A DNA stretch of 64,000 nucleotides from Daphnia pulex (Eukaryota; Arthropoda; Branchiopoda; Diplostraca; Daphniidae). The notes under the pieces are model-generated. The model did not search any database. It was not told the origin of the DNA and saw only the letters and a list, made by a program, of their open reading frames with translations. How positions within the stretch are numbered: position 1 is the first letter of the stretch; every line of letters starts with the position of its first letter. Shown in pieces: positions 33,904-46,881 of this stretch. The translations under genes and the position numbers were made by a program. The stretch spans positions 558,001-622,000 of the forward strand of contig NC_060026.1 of the NCBI RefSeq assembly GCF_021134715.1, in the 5' to 3' direction.

Positions 33904-35399
33904 CTAAACGATCACGGCGGCCGGATATGACTCGATTTGGCACCTGTTGACTCCGCGTTCCATCAGAATATAACCCGATTGTCCCCATCCGGTTCCCCAC
34001 GAGTTGCGGACGATCCAGTAGTCGATTCCGTTAGCGGTTCCCCAGCCGACGACGACCACAGCGTGATTGACATTCATATTGTCGCATGCGGAGTCTGTGT
34101 AGACGCCACTCCTGTAAAGAAATTAAAATAAGCGCCGGAAGGATTGGAGTGTCAGACCGAACAAATGGACCTTTAAAAATAAGGTTTTTTTTTTCTCTTA
34201 CGCGTAATTTTGGAAAGAAGAGACGACGGTAATTGCAACTGAGATGGGGCCGTAGATCTGCAGAGCTGCTTGCATGTTGGCGGCGTTTGGAGTTTCCAGG
34301 TAACCGTAGGCAGAAATCCGTGCCCCGATCATGGATGAGGTGAATTTGCAAGAATCGCCCTGAATCGAGTCGATTTTAACAGGCAGGTAATATGTTGGTT
34401 ATACAGAAAGAGAGCTGTTTGATGTTTACATTGCCTGTGTAAGGGTAGAGCGACTGCTGGGCTGATCCGCCGGCCACATTTTGCAGGTAATTCCAAGCGT
34501 TGGTGTACCATCCGCCACCGCAGCCGCTGTCGTATGGGTCGCAATCGATCAATTGTTGTTCGCTAAAATGAAATGTCGACGATAAAACAATTTAAAATTG
34601 GCGGATGAATATTCAAAACGAATACCTTAAAACGACGAGAGAACCATACTTCTTGCATTGAGCAAACTCGATTGGAGCAATGGCACCGAATGCCCAGCAA
34701 CTTCCACACTATGGTTGAAGTATTTTTATTTTATTTATTTTTTATTTTTTTAAAATTGTAAAAAATTCTTACCTGTCCTTGGTTTTTAACGGGCGGCAGA
34801 CAATCGTTGGAACGATAGTCCAACTGCAATGATCATAAAATGAAGTTGATATTGACTTTGGTATTATAAAAATCTAAATCTAAAAAAACGAGATACTGAC
34901 GCTGGTAGGGATTGTTTGATCTTTCACTTCAATTGTTATTAGCGATTCCAATGATCGAGTTCTATTATCTGGCATCACTAAACCTAGATATTTCTGGAAT
35001 TCGGCGGTCGTCTGTCGAGGCCAATTTATGAAGTTTATGTAAGGTTATACCGTAATTTTGTCTTATTTACCATGTCGGAGAATTGATTGTGTTCCATCAG
35101 AAAGGTCGCCTTTGTTTGGCTGTTGTGTTTCGCGATGAATGCATCGGTGGCGAGGAAGAGTTGCTTGCGCTGGGCGTCGTGGGTTTCGGTGTAACTTTTA
35201 CCGTATTTGGTCTGCCACACAGGGCATAAATAAACATGTTTCATTTTTCGCCTTTACCTATGACGGAAAATTGGAAAGGCAAATAACTGGAAATCGTGAA
35301 TACCTTGTACTCCTTCCAGGGATCAGTTGCTGTTCGGCGAACGACAGACACGACGATCAAGGCGATGGCGATGGTGGCGCATGCGAGAAAAAACTTCAT
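33904..35399 (-). CDS. Cathepsin L-like cysteine protease (peptidase C1A)
   Basis: Eight exons on the minus strand: 35304-35399, 35071-35211, 34901-35011, 34773-34823, 34626-34708, 34430-34562, 34202-34359 and 33904-34111. Phases close at 326 residues, the usual length for the family. A signal peptide (MKFFLACATIAIALIVV) precedes an I29-type prodomain (WKEYK, KYGKSYTETHDAQRKQLF, MEHNQFSDM). The mature enzyme has the oxyanion Gln and catalytic Cys in NQGQCGSCWAFG, GCGGGW, the catalytic His in NVNHAVVVVGWG and the Asn in RNSWGTGWG. All catalytic residues are intact. It is likely secreted into the gut or lysosomal; Daphnia digestion relies on this family. A TATA-like CTTTATAG lies near 35,610, with a separate 5' UTR exon. 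The signal segment is slightly longer than in the pseudogene. Confidence 0.9.
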
Positions 35400-35639
35400 T
35401 TTCTATACAGGACATAGGCTACAGAATGGAATTTGAATGACTTGCTTGAATTCATTATAGGCAACAAGATCATGTAATATTTAATCGCAATTTTAATTTT
35501 TTTAAACCCAAGACGGGTCAAACTTTTTGCTTTAGCCACTAATATAATACGAGAATGTCAACTTACCAAGTTAGTTTCAACTTCTGTGACTCTTTGCGAC
35601 AGACTATAAAGAGACTATAAAGGATGCCGTGAAGCCATG

Positions 35640-36260
35640 AACCCCAGCATCATTCGGTCCGCATTCGGATGTCGACGATAGCGACCCAAGTGGAAAAATC
35701 CCATCGGGTGACGCTCAATTTAAACATGAAACATTTTTGTGGCAATGAAACTAACAATAACATGAAGTAAGAGAGAGTCTTGTCGTAACTCTATTTTCAT
35801 TGTTTGTTGTGAGTAGTGACGCATCAAACCGCCACCTCATCCGTCTGCGGTCGGGAGTACGCTTCCGCTGAAGCAAGCAATCCGCGCATCCGGCTAAGAC
35901 AATATAGGCCGATCTTCCGATCAATCCAACTGAGACCTATATGTATGTGATACGCCAAGTGCGCCTCCTTTTTTAGTCCCCTCAATCACCGAAAATATTT
36001 TCAGCGCCATTATAATCTTCTCTTTATTATACCCAAATTTACCTTACAGTGTGTGATGGCCAACGGAATAATAATTTGTCTTCTTGGCTTTTCCGTACTG
36101 AAATGACGTTGCAACTTGCAAGTCAAAGATGAGGTGAGCAGCAATTCCAATCTATTTCAATTATTATAGCTTTTTCTATATAGCTTTTAGTTTGAATTTC
36201 AATTTGTGATATTGATTTTTCCCCTTTGATTTCTTTCAGGTAAGAAACGGTAAAGTTTTG
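35640..36260. other. Intergenic, nothing recognised
   Basis: No supported gene, RNA or repeat. Confidence 0.4.
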
Positions 36261-36738
36261 AGCACGCCCTTGTGGATATCAACCAGCAAAGGAGTTTTGC
36301 CGTGGTGTTATGGACCGACTCGTCAAAGACATTGCCACCCCTAGTACCGCTAAAGGTAAGAATTTATCCATTCCGGAATTCCGAATTTGATCCAGCTGAT
36401 TGTTCATGTTTTAAATTTGTTCATTTCAAACAGTTTTCGGGGAATATCGATCTAATAGTACGACGGTGAGCAATCCTTGCCTCAACAGCCCATGCACTCC
36501 CTTGTGTGTCCTTATTCCGGGCGGATATCCTTTCACCTGCCCCGACAGCACGATCCTGATTCAATCTGGTGAAGAACTGTCGTGGAACGTGACTGAGGAA
36601 CGACCTCAACCGTCTCCTTTTGCGCTGCCCTTGCCAGAATCTTGGGGTCTGCACCGGCGACGGCCAAGTCCATTGCCAGTGCCCCAACGATTATTACGAA
36701 GGCGCCCATTGCGAGACCCACTTGTTGCGCCGTAGTTA
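36261..36738 (+). pseudogene. LRP/LDL-receptor-like fragment (EGF modules)
   Basis: Two exon-like pieces. The first (to 36,355, GTAAG donor) reads LVDINQQRSFAVVLWTD, like a YWTD beta-propeller blade edge. The second (from 36,434) reads SNPCLNSPCTPLCVLIPGGY then FTCPDST, an LRP-type EGF module. A further EGF piece (CPCQNLGVCTGDGQVHCQCP, then NDYYEGAHCE) follows in another frame and ends at a stop near 36,738. The frame change and the missing remainder of a receptor that should be thousands of residues long show a fragment. Poly(A) signal AATAAA is near 36,881. Whether a short transcript is made is unknown. Confidence 0.5.
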
Positions 36739-36899
36739 ACAACAATCACGAGTTGTACCAGTCGATTATGAAATCGCTTGGTACAACAGCAAACTATTGA
36801 GGGTTTAACTTTGGTCGTTTTCATCAAATGTTTTGCAACTGATTTATTTTCTTACGTGTTTTTAAATTTTGTTTTTCTAAATAAACGAGTATAATCCTT

Positions 36900-38099
36900 T
36901 TCTATGTTTTATTTGATTTGATTTTTTTATTTTCGATTTTTTTAAATTGTTTCAACTATATCGATATCTTACCCATAGCTGATTGCAAAATGGCGTCGTC
37001 TGCTCAGTTTTGAAACGTGGCTGGCGATAGCTGCACGAAAAATGTGTCTCATTATAGATTCTCTTAAAATAGTTATTATTTGATACGTGCTCCATGTTGT
37101 TTATAGCAGGCAAATAAAATCAAGGATGCATATAGAATGATTGTGGAATCTTTGTGGAAACCCTTTTCTAAATTCTGAGAAATGCTAGTTCCCGACTAAA
37201 ATAGGCCTAGCATTAATCACGTAAGTCCTGTTATTGCAGCCCTGTTGATGCATGGTTGTTTGTTTGCATTATGTAATAACCTTTTCCTTTGTGCAAATTT
37301 GAGGCCAGAGCCAGCCATCACAACAATGAGATGCAAGAATTTAATGTGCTGGTGTTAACCTGGCGGCAGGAATCTCATTGTTCGGGTAATAATTTTCATT
37401 ACTCTTATTCCTGGAACCTGGTACATTTCAGAATGATGCATGACTTGCGCCAATGCAGTGAATATAACATGGAAATATTCAAGCTTCAATTCACCTTTTG
37501 TTTACCAGTTACCACTGTACCACTCTCGTAAATTTTCTTACTTGATTGTAAATGTATATTTGTATTTGTAACCATTTCTTGATTTTTAATTTAGGTTAAC
37601 AGCATCCTCTTGTATTGGAGAAACTACCAATGTTGCTTGAGTTGCTGATATCTTCTCCCATTTTCATAAAATGTTCTCGTGTGCCCCTGTAGTGGGTGTA
37701 CACAACACATGAGGACCCCCTTTTTCCTCTATCCCGCCTGGTGTCTGGTCAATTTTTCAGCAGATGGATGCCTGGCTGTATATCCCAAGTCTAAAGGTAC
37801 AAATTTATCTCTCTTCCTTTTTTGACTATTTTTGGCGGCGTTGATTATGAAACTTTAGGCTTATATACATAGCGCAGAGTACGACTATTCCTGAGCTAGT
37901 CGGTCAACTGGGACTGTTTCCTCTTGACATTCTTGTTAAGGCTACTCACTGAGTTTTTTTTTTACATCACTCGTTTGTAGAACGCCAGTAAAACAGGACC
38001 GTTTTTTTTTACTCACTATGAAATCCGAAAATATTTTAATTAAATCGACCAAGAGGAGCCACCACGGCACCTCCTCGAAGGCTCACCGTTTACTTTTCC
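36900..38099. other. Intergenic, nothing recognised
   Basis: No gene, RNA or repeat that I can support. Confidence 0.4.
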
Positions 38100-38700
38100 A
38101 TCGAAGACCTTATTTTACATGGTAGTAGCAAACATTGTCAACACACGTTAGATTCAGGACGTTGTCCTCTTTTGTTGCAGTAAACTGTCAAGGTAACCAA
38201 TCCAGAGAGACGGGTAACATCTTTATGATACCAACAGTCCGTCATATCCGCGTAGACTTTGGGTTTCTGTTGAGGATCGTTACATGTCTCGCAAAGTTCA
38301 CACCACCAGCCTAATCACCACTTTGAAATCTTTTTTTTTTTTTAAGTAGAAATATTTCAAATAGAGACCTTCGTTCACGTCCAGCTGCAGTATTGCAGGC
38401 TTTTAGCGATTTGAAATCTCCCGCGTCAATTTAAGAAGAGGGCGGGGCGTAGGGCGAGTAATCGGTACCTCCGTAGACGATGGGCACAATGTCGGCGGCC
38501 ATGGCAGTAGAATTTTCCATGCAAATATGAAATGTTCCCATGGTAGAATTTCCCCTAAATTATTTCAAAGATCTTCCATAAATAATTATATAATTAGAAT
38601 TTTAAAAAATACAATAGAATTACTGTGAAGTATAATCGGGATAAAGGGCATTCTCGGCCGCCACGTAGAACTTGTAGAGTTGTAGCTAAAAGAGTAATCA
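38100..38700 (-). pseudogene. Alpha-1,3-fucosyltransferase pseudogene (C-terminal part)
   Basis: The minus strand shows text of a GT10 fucosyltransferase in order: LYKFYVAAENALYPDYTSQ near 38,640-38,690, then VPIVYGGTDYSPYAPP near 38,450, a part of the donor-binding core, then a degraded IDAGDF stretch. The tail near 38,140-38,330 reads WWCELCETCNDPQQKPKVYA and then WYHKD. A stop interrupts just after APPSS and frames shift between blocks. The N-terminal half is not found. Active relatives make core or Lewis-type fucose links in the Golgi; this copy is dead. Confidence 0.7.
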
Positions 38701-39114
38701 AAACAAAGCTCACGTCGAAAAAATAAAAAGTAATCAAATAGAGGTTCAGGGCAACTTGTCTCTCATTGACTGTCGTTCCGCCGTCTTTTTATTCTTCACT
38801 AGCATATGGTAAAACTGTGAAAGGGGAAAATTAAATTAAATGATTTCTATTGATATGTACGCAAACCCGAAAACGCTTCTTGATATCCAAATTTCCCCCT
38901 AAACCTTTTCGCTCTACTACATGTTTTAAACGCGATCCTCGTTGCTTGTTCCAAGAAAATCGCCGACGAAGTTGCATCATAATCAATAAATCAATTAAAT
39001 CATGGCCATTTTTTTCACGACGTGTGTTAAAATTTTACTAGGATCGATTTACACCAGATTCAATGTCTGGTGATCATCCACTGAAATTAAAACCATTTTC
39101 TTTGTCAATAACAT

Positions 39115-39420
39115 CTAGGGGAGAGTGGGTGAATGGGATAAGGTGTCGATTAGGTAGAGGAGAGGTGCACCTTGAGACCAGGGGTTCAAACCCCCTGGAG
39201 AGCATTGTTGGTTGCTCGTACATCCGCTCTGGCGCCACTGTGGCGTCACATGCAGGATTATCTAACCCCGTGCTGGAGAGGGAACTCTGGTGAGTAGCTG
39301 AGGGACCGTCGGTCGATATTGGACTCGGTCCAATATTCCTCAGCGCAGAGGACGATGGAAATGTAGAATGAGAGGTGAATTAGAGGCAATTGGTGATGCG
39401 GTCTGATCTGAGCCAAGGGC
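39115..39420 (+). repeat. tRNA-derived SINE-like copy
   Basis: Begins with a tRNA-like head: a box A-like stretch near 39,128 and a good box B (GGTTCAAACCCC, 39183-39194). The downstream body includes a short inverted repeat 'ttggactcggtccaatatt'. A box B followed by an unrelated body is typical of a SINE. I do not see a clear tail or target-site duplication. Confidence 0.45.
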
Positions 39421-40980
39421 CTTTACTTACCAGCATTTCCTTCATTAGTTCCGCTTGATTGGGTAGTTGAGTGTCGTGTTGAATGGGTGTCGTTAATGGG
39501 GCCACCCGTCGCATCTAGTTTAAATGGATAGACGATGACCATTTCACATGGGAAGCCACCATCCGGTCGGGGTGCGGGTGACTTACCCAAATGTTGTCTT
39601 CGTGAGCACCGAAAGAAGAGAAGAAGAAGAGGATCCAGCACCGGATTGGTATCACGAAGATAACCTCTTGAATGACATGTGCTTATGGGAGAATATTCAT
39701 GCTAGATTCAGATCCGCGAGATATCCGGTAGTCATGCATCGGGGGGTGCATGATGGTGTATCCGGGGCCAGATATTCGATATTCGGTAACAACACTCACA
39801 GCGATGCTCAACTATTGTGCTAGTCAAGTTACCACCAGATCGTTTCTCTCCTTGCTATTTATGTTAAAAATTTACTTTTTCTTTCTAATAGGTTTTTCTC
39901 GGCGATGCAAATGCAGATACGTATATGATGGCAGGTCATCGTGAGAATAGATAATATCGTGCGATGTTATTGTGATGCGATAATATCTCTTCACTCGAAA
40001 CCTTCGTATTAATTTAATATATTATTGATATATTGCAGGGAGCAACGACATTTTTGGTGACTGCCAGTCTGCCGAAAATCGTCAATCTGATGCCATTGCG
40101 GGTGAAGATGAAGAAGGCGCAACAGCCGAAAATTTGCCCGATCCTGTTATGTAAACGCCAGTTCAAAAGCTGCGACTGAAATCTCGCGTGACCAACAGTT
40201 TTTACCCGTCGAGCCACCTATCCGTCAATTATTTGATTGACCGCCCAACATCCACTGCCCATCCACATCACCTCACCACTTCCGCCACTGGACGCCAAGC
40301 GGGAAAAGGAATTTAAACTATAAGCTGATGACATTCATATCATGGATTTTTCGCGAGTGACAGCTGGGAGTGAGCCAGCAAGGTAACTCCATTTTCGTTA
40401 TATTTATTGGATATGTCCCAGGCTTTATCCGCTCTATCTATATATTTATAACCGTCACCTTTTAAATAAGAAACTAATTATATGTTTTCCTTTAACATTT
40501 TTAAATGAAAATAATTGCGGGAAAAAATTTGAGAATCAAGTCGAGTGCAAGTGTGGCGTTGGATTCAAAGCGGCTAAATGCAGAAATGTTTCCACTTTCT
40601 AGAACCTCCGTTGATATTTCAGAACGAATTCAATTGGGCCGGTTGTTTCTGCTTATGTCGAAAGAAGTGAAATGAGTCCACTCAGATTAGAATAGTCCTT
40701 TTTATAGGAGGTAATGGGCGATTGCCAAGTTGGATTCCTTCACTGCAAAATTCACGTATTCGTTGCTTTCGCCAATTTAGCGGAAAGGATCGCCGCCTTT
40801 TTCGACGAAGAATGTTCATTTCCTTTGTGGCTGTTGGCCCTGTTGGGAGATGTAAAAGAATTCTTCATTTTTGCTACTTCCATTTTTATAGATTTTTGGC
40901 ATAACTCGACCGAATGATCAGAATTGGCAAAGAAACTGGCCTTCTTTCCCTTTTCGTTGGAACGATTGACGAAGCTGAAG
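39421..40980. other. Intergenic, nothing recognised
   Basis: Open frames of 60-90 codons exist here but none shows a known domain, splice support or a paralogue in the window. Confidence 0.35.
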
Positions 40981-41870
40981 GATCTATCACTAGGTGGCTA
41001 AAAAGATGTAAGTGTTTTCTTTTTAGATTTCGCCATATTTTTGAGGCTTGAGTGGGCTTGTGAGACAGAGTGGAAAAGGTATCGTTAAATTCATTAGGGT
41101 TAGGCTGTACTGATAAAGGTGTACTTTTGGACTTACTTTTCGTTATAATAAAGTAATTCCAGCTTCGATTCTGTATAAAGGTTACTGAATGTGAATTTTT
41201 GTGTGTTAGTTATTAGCCTATAATGTCTACGTGGCAATTCCATCTGATCATGTGGCCTGAAACTGCTGTTCACTTTCCAAAAATTGTCTTCTCTTGCTGC
41301 ATGTACCGGCTGTACGTTTCGTCACGTGCAGGAATACTTAAAAACTTAAAAGTAATTATATTGATCAACTTTTTAACCATAAGGTTACTTATGATGTTAG
41401 TTGATGAGATGACAAGCACTTTTCTAATGTTAGGACCATTGTTAGGATTTTCAGTTAAGTCTGTTGGAAAAACGAAAAACTTAAGCCTGATAACTGAGGA
41501 TTTCTTAGTTACATTTTACATTATAAAAGTAATTCTGAGGGAATGCTTAGTGTAACTTATCATTTGTCATTATATTGTCTCACGGGACTGTTATCTGATA
41601 GTGAATTATTCTTATCTTTTTCCAAGTAGGACCAACAGCCTGGTGAAGTCTGAGCTTCATTGTTGCAGTCTGATGTGCACATTGATTTGTTGCTGCCAGC
41701 TGTTGATTGGTGTGGCGAGCCGTTGCATGCAGACCGCTGGTGTGTTGAGCTGCTGCAAATCATGTAAGAATGTCAATGTTGAATATATCCAACGTCAACT
41801 CGGCTACTTATCTCCCTATCTATCTTGGGCTTAGGTTTGGTTGGTTAGTTCTTAAAAAATGTTCCGTACC
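40981..41870 (+). repeat. Third, diverged copy of the inverted-repeat unit
   Basis: Starts at 'tatcactaggtggctaaaa' as at 47,541 and shares later blocks with the right arm: 'catgtggcctgaa' (41,250 against 47,826), 'ttcctgtaccagctccacg'-like text, and 'accctggtggagtttgagc'-like text (41,636 against 48,857). It lies in the same orientation as the right arm and is far more diverged than the two inner arms are from each other. Confidence 0.5.
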
Positions 41871-43980
41871 CTAACCGATCTGGACCTTATAGAGACTAAC
41901 CGAGATGATTTGCTGCGATTGAAAAAAGTATGATGTAAATGTAGGCAAGTACATAATCTGGGCCTCCTTCCCTTAACTAACCAACATCCGTCGGAGAATT
42001 GAACCTTGGTCAAATGAAGAAAGGGAAATAGAAATATGAAAATAATGATAGAAAAAAATGATTTGAGTGTAGAAAACATAATTAAGTTGCATTTATATTA
42101 TATTATTACCAAATATGTAAATGCAATAACTCCAGAATATCTAACTAATTGTTCAAACAATGTAACCAACATCTTTATGATTGTTGTTTGTTACCATAAA
42201 TTTAAGTCTATAACATACATAAAAAATCAAATATACAGAACGAACACAAGTTCCTTTATTTTTTAATGGTTTCTTACTTTTTCAACCGCGATAAAAACAA
42301 AACTTGATAAGTTGTTTGGCGCTGAAAGATGTTTTTAATATAGCAATTTTCAATTGATTCACTCCTAGATCCTAGTATACTGCACGGATGAGAACCATGA
42401 CGGACAACATGGTTTAAAAACAACATATTGAAATGTAACCAAGGACAGCAGCAGCAGCTTAAGGCACACGTTTCACCATCTCCTCATTGGGCAGCAGCGT
42501 AATATCAAATGGCCATGAAACCTAAAGGAAAAAGACAGATTAAGCTTCAGACAGGACTATAAATTATCTTTAAACATTTAGAAGTCTTTGTGAAAAAAAA
42601 ATTATCCTTGAGTCAGATCAACTACTTCTGCACCAAGTTTCCTTACAAGATAATTTCCTTTTTGGTGTCAAAGTGTTGTATTTAAAAATTGCACATAAAT
42701 AGTTAATCAATGACAAGTTAAAAATTGTTGATACTAACCTCTGCAAATCTAAACAAGGAGTTCAAAACAAATGAAGATGGAGCAGACTTCATTCTGCCTT
42801 ATTACCAATTTAATTAGTGACCAGTCCCTAGAGTGAGGATCAAATGAACCAGGAACATGCTGTTGCTGTGAGTCTAATTTCATCTTCACCGTAATTTGTG
42901 ATTGAAACATTTGTTGCTGCCTATGAGTACAAGCCACGATGAATAGAAAAACATTCTGAATAACTGGCAGGTTTACCTAACCAACTGGGTGTTTTTCTTC
43001 AGCTATCCACTGTCCAAGTTCTGTTGCCCGGGTGCTGAAACGTCTGGAGTCTGCTGGAATCACTAGCAGATGCCATAGACAAGGAACATAAACGAATACC
43101 AAGCTGCCTTGTCCTCATTGTAGAAGCCTTGTAGGGCTTGTAATACCTTGGGGAATTTCGTCTGTTGTGATGATGCGGTGAGGCTTTTTGGTGAAGACGA
43201 GATACAAATTTGGAGGGGAGAATATTACGTGAGTATCACAGTTATTTGTCTTTGTTTGTTAGTTAGTTCTTCAATTGAAAGTCAACGAGCCAGAAGGGAA
43301 ATTGTTTTTTTCCTGTTACTGTTAAAGGTCTCTTCCTTCTGACGCTAGACGGCCTAGCCTTTGATCATTTCCGTCAAACGCATCAGTTTAGTTACGTTTA
43401 CTTTGCACATCTCTGGAGAAATTTCTCGCTGCTACTACAAGGAACTTTTGGGTGATAGTAGTCAGTTTCTGTTACAGCAACAAAGCTCACTGGTTAGATT
43501 TTTAATTATGTGTTTTTTTTTCTACTTCCGGTTTTCTCATTTCAGTCAGTAGTTCAGTAAATATTCATTCGACGAACAAAATAACCACATATTCGTGATT
43601 CTCGTCGAATTTGTGGTAAAGTTCATGTTTTTGTTTGTACGTACGCGTACTTCCGGTTTTGAGAATTATCCTGAACTATAGTTCAGGAAAATTCTCGATT
43701 TTGGCCAAAAAATGGATTTTGTTTAAAATACATCTAATCGACCCCAAATTTCACGGAGATCACGAATATTTGGTTTATTTCGACGGTAGCTCAATGGATA
43801 AGGCGCTATCGCCTACTTCCGGCACACTTCCGGAAAATTTGCATAAAACTAGTTAGTGAGCTTTGTTCTCTGTATAGTTCTTAAGATAGAATGCTAGGTT
43901 TTAGCAAACAAAAATGCGCTTTTTAAGTTTTGTGAACATCTTTAGACCAGTCCTTCAAATATTGAGTTTTGAGACGTGTC
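41871..43980. other. Intergenic, nothing coding recognised
   Basis: AT-rich. It contains the small perfect hairpin at 43,661-43,698 and a tRNA-like head near 43,780, but no gene I can support. Confidence 0.4.
43661..43698. repeat. Near-perfect hairpin
   Basis: TCCTGAAC-TATA-GTTCAGGA flanked by GAGAATT and AATTCTC gives a stem of about 15 pairs with one irregularity. It lies between two CTTCCGG motifs (43,651 and 43,815). Confidence 0.6.
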
Positions 43981-44039
43981 AAATAGATGGCGTGTTGATT
44001 GTGTCAGTTATGGGCTTATGGCGGTTTGCTGTCAATTTT

Positions 44040-46881
44040 AAGTTAAGCTATCTTTTCTTCGAAAATTAACAATGAATTCATAGGTAAACTCGAGTGATTT
44101 CGTGTGTAACTTGTCGGTGATCTGTTCTCTTCCGTGTATATGTTGGATAACCTTAATGTTTCTCATCAATTTACAGTATGAAACGTGTTAGAGTAGTGCA
44201 GCATACTGTCTACTATTTTGTTCAACATTATTGTTAATCATCTACTGAATCATTTCATTTACTGAAATCATTTACTGAATGTGCCATTGAAATGTTACAG
44301 GTAACAACCAACACTAGCTTTATTACAGTATTGCTGAAACATGTGTTCTTCTCATCTTTTATTAGGATTCATCATAATTGTCCGCTGTTTGTATTTGACT
44401 TGCTAGATCACCAACCCCAGCATGAACCAATCTCTCATTCCATTTTCTAGTGAACCTTGGATTTGGTTTGATGGTTGATTTGGATCAATGGTTTCATGTG
44501 TAAGTTCACTTGTCATGTTGTCACTGAATTTTCTATGTAGCAGTCTAATATGTATTTAAAGTATCTGCACTTGATCTGCAGCCCAACTATCTAATGTTTT
44601 AGAGACGATTTTGAGTGTATACTACTAACTGTTTAATTATTCTTTTAGATCATAGATGTCAAGCAAGTTGATGAAACAAATTATAAACACAATGACTTAT
44701 TTTGTTTTTTAATTTACAGGTTTCTAAATTGGCATTTGACAGACTTATTGAGAAGTCATGTCCTTTCAAGAAAAAGGACAAGGACTATACAGTCAACAAG
44801 ATTCCTTGTTTGCTAACCCGTTGGCTGCTACTCTTGAATCTCCCTCTTAACTTCCTACACAGGCCCTCTTGATTTGAGGTATTGCTTTTTTTTTTGTTAC
44901 AATCTTGTTTGAATATTACTGTCATCCAAATAAATGTTCATTCTGCTTACAGGGTAATTCCATCTAGGACTTCATCTATTGGTGAAAACCGACAAGATAT
45001 GGAGAGAATGCTGGCGTAATTCAAGACCGTTAAATTGTGTAGTCAGCTAAATAACAAGTGCATATCTGGGCTCCCTTCTTTTCTGTGGCCCCGTTTCCCT
45101 AACTAACCACTAACCAACGCCCGCCGGTGGTCACTCACCCGCTGTGAAACCAGGAGGAGGGGAGGGCTCTGGTCGAACGGGGACTTGGAAGGCGCATGAT
45201 CCGATGAAAACTTTTGGAGGGTCATAAGTCTAACCTGGAAGCCTAGTATGACTACATCTCCCCAGTAAAACTTGCCTCGTACTTCTCTCTTCTTCTCGGT
45301 CCAGATAAATATCTCTGGGGGCCGTAGACATATCCAATAACAGCATGTGCGAGTTAAACAAAGCAACCCACTACCCAATGAAAGAAAAAGCCATGGTTTA
45401 TTACTTGCTATCTAAACCATTGCTTTTTGTCTCATTGCCGCAGCGGTGGTGGCGGGTTGCGTTTAACTCGTACAGAAGAAATACGTCTTGAACCGGACGC
45501 TCTGTTTATTGAATTTTTTCGACATTTCAAAAATAAAATAAAAAAATTGGTTTCAAAACTTCAAATCATATGTTTATTTTTATTTATTACAGATATTACA
45601 TTGTTTACATAGGTTTGCATTGGTCTATGGGGTTTAGGGTATAAATTTAGAGGATGGTAGGTGTATGTTAGTGGGGTTTGAAGAATTGGAAGGTATAAGT
45701 TTGTGGGGTTTGGAGATTAGTTGGTAGGGATATGCTGTGGGGTTATGGATTAATAACTGATTTTTTATCCAAAACTTGAAAGATACCCATTTTCCTTTCC
45801 CAACCCCGCAAACATGTTTATTATTTGAATGACATAAACATCCCATTTGTTTTTGTTCCGTCTTAACTTATAAACGGTAAACTGCATAGTAACGATGACA
45901 ATTTAACAAAATAATGATGCAACTTCGGTAACACGACACCAGCACCAAGGAACGGCCAATTGAACTTGATGTAGAAAGATCTTTCACCAGTATAGGCTGC
46001 AGCAACGTGCCACATCGGAAAGCAACTGCGCGAACATAAACGCTAAACCTATAACCAAAATGAAATGAATTAATGTTCAGCATCAATAGAATTTCTGACA
46101 ATGAAAAGACGAATAAATGTCACTGTGTTATTTACAAGAATTAAAGCCCTCAGCTGGCTGCGTCAAATCCATGTGAAAGTTGGGCAGCAACAAAGAAGCT
46201 CAAACTCCACCAGGGTGTTAATCCTATTAAAAAAAAAACTCGATTACTAGTATCAACCATGATTTCTCAAATGACAGAACAAAAATGATCAAAGTTAAGT
46301 TAAACTACAGAATCCTTCAGAATAAATGTTGCAAAGGAATGTACAGTTGGCAAGCTTTGCCAAGGTTCAATTTCCACAACTGAAATGGGTTGAAGAGATA
46401 GGCACTAACTAAATCTCTAGTCTCACACGGTCTCACAGTTAGAAAGTTGAACATTATATTTACCCGAATTGTTCTGAAGTGTTTCTGACAAACGTGGAGC
46501 TGGTACAGGAAAAAAAGAGACGACATTTTGGCAAAATGTTCAGCTGCTCAGGCCACACGATCTTGCCATGTAGAAATTATAGGCTGTTACCAGATAAATA
46601 CCTAAATTCACACAACAATAATTAACACAGTCACAACTCACATCCAAGAATCCAAAGAGAAATTACAATTTTTACGAATAAAAATTTCAAGAAAGAAAAG
46701 TACGGCGTATTAAGTATCCAATCCAACGATACGTTTTCAACATGTGTTTCCAATCAGTGTTATAAAATGGCGGAATTTCGTTTTGAGTAACGAAGACACT
46801 CGCGCCATCTAGCAGACATAATTTTAGCCACCTAGTGATATCCAACATATTCCTTAGCATTCAGACGTCTGGACGGAACGT
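44040..46881 (-). repeat. Left arm of a large inverted repeat
   Basis: The inner part (about 45,045-46,881) is almost identical to the reverse complement of 47,495-50,005. The outer part (44,040-45,045) is clearly diverged but still alignable with 50,030-51,540, for example 'gaattcataggtaaactcgagtgattt' near 44,072 against 51,480. The arm holds short open frames repeated in both arms, but no protein I recognise. Confidence 0.85.

Noticed and set aside
39183-39194. True tRNA at the box B near 39,190
   Set aside because: Box B is good, but no complete cloverleaf forms and an unrelated body follows, so a SINE-like origin is preferred.
39548-39823. 91-residue plus-strand frame near the SINE
   Set aside because: No recognisable domain, no splice support and no second copy, so not listed as a gene.
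43781-43820. tRNA gene
   Set aside because: Box A and a D-arm-like stretch are visible, but there is no box B, no anticodon stem that pairs and no acceptor stem.
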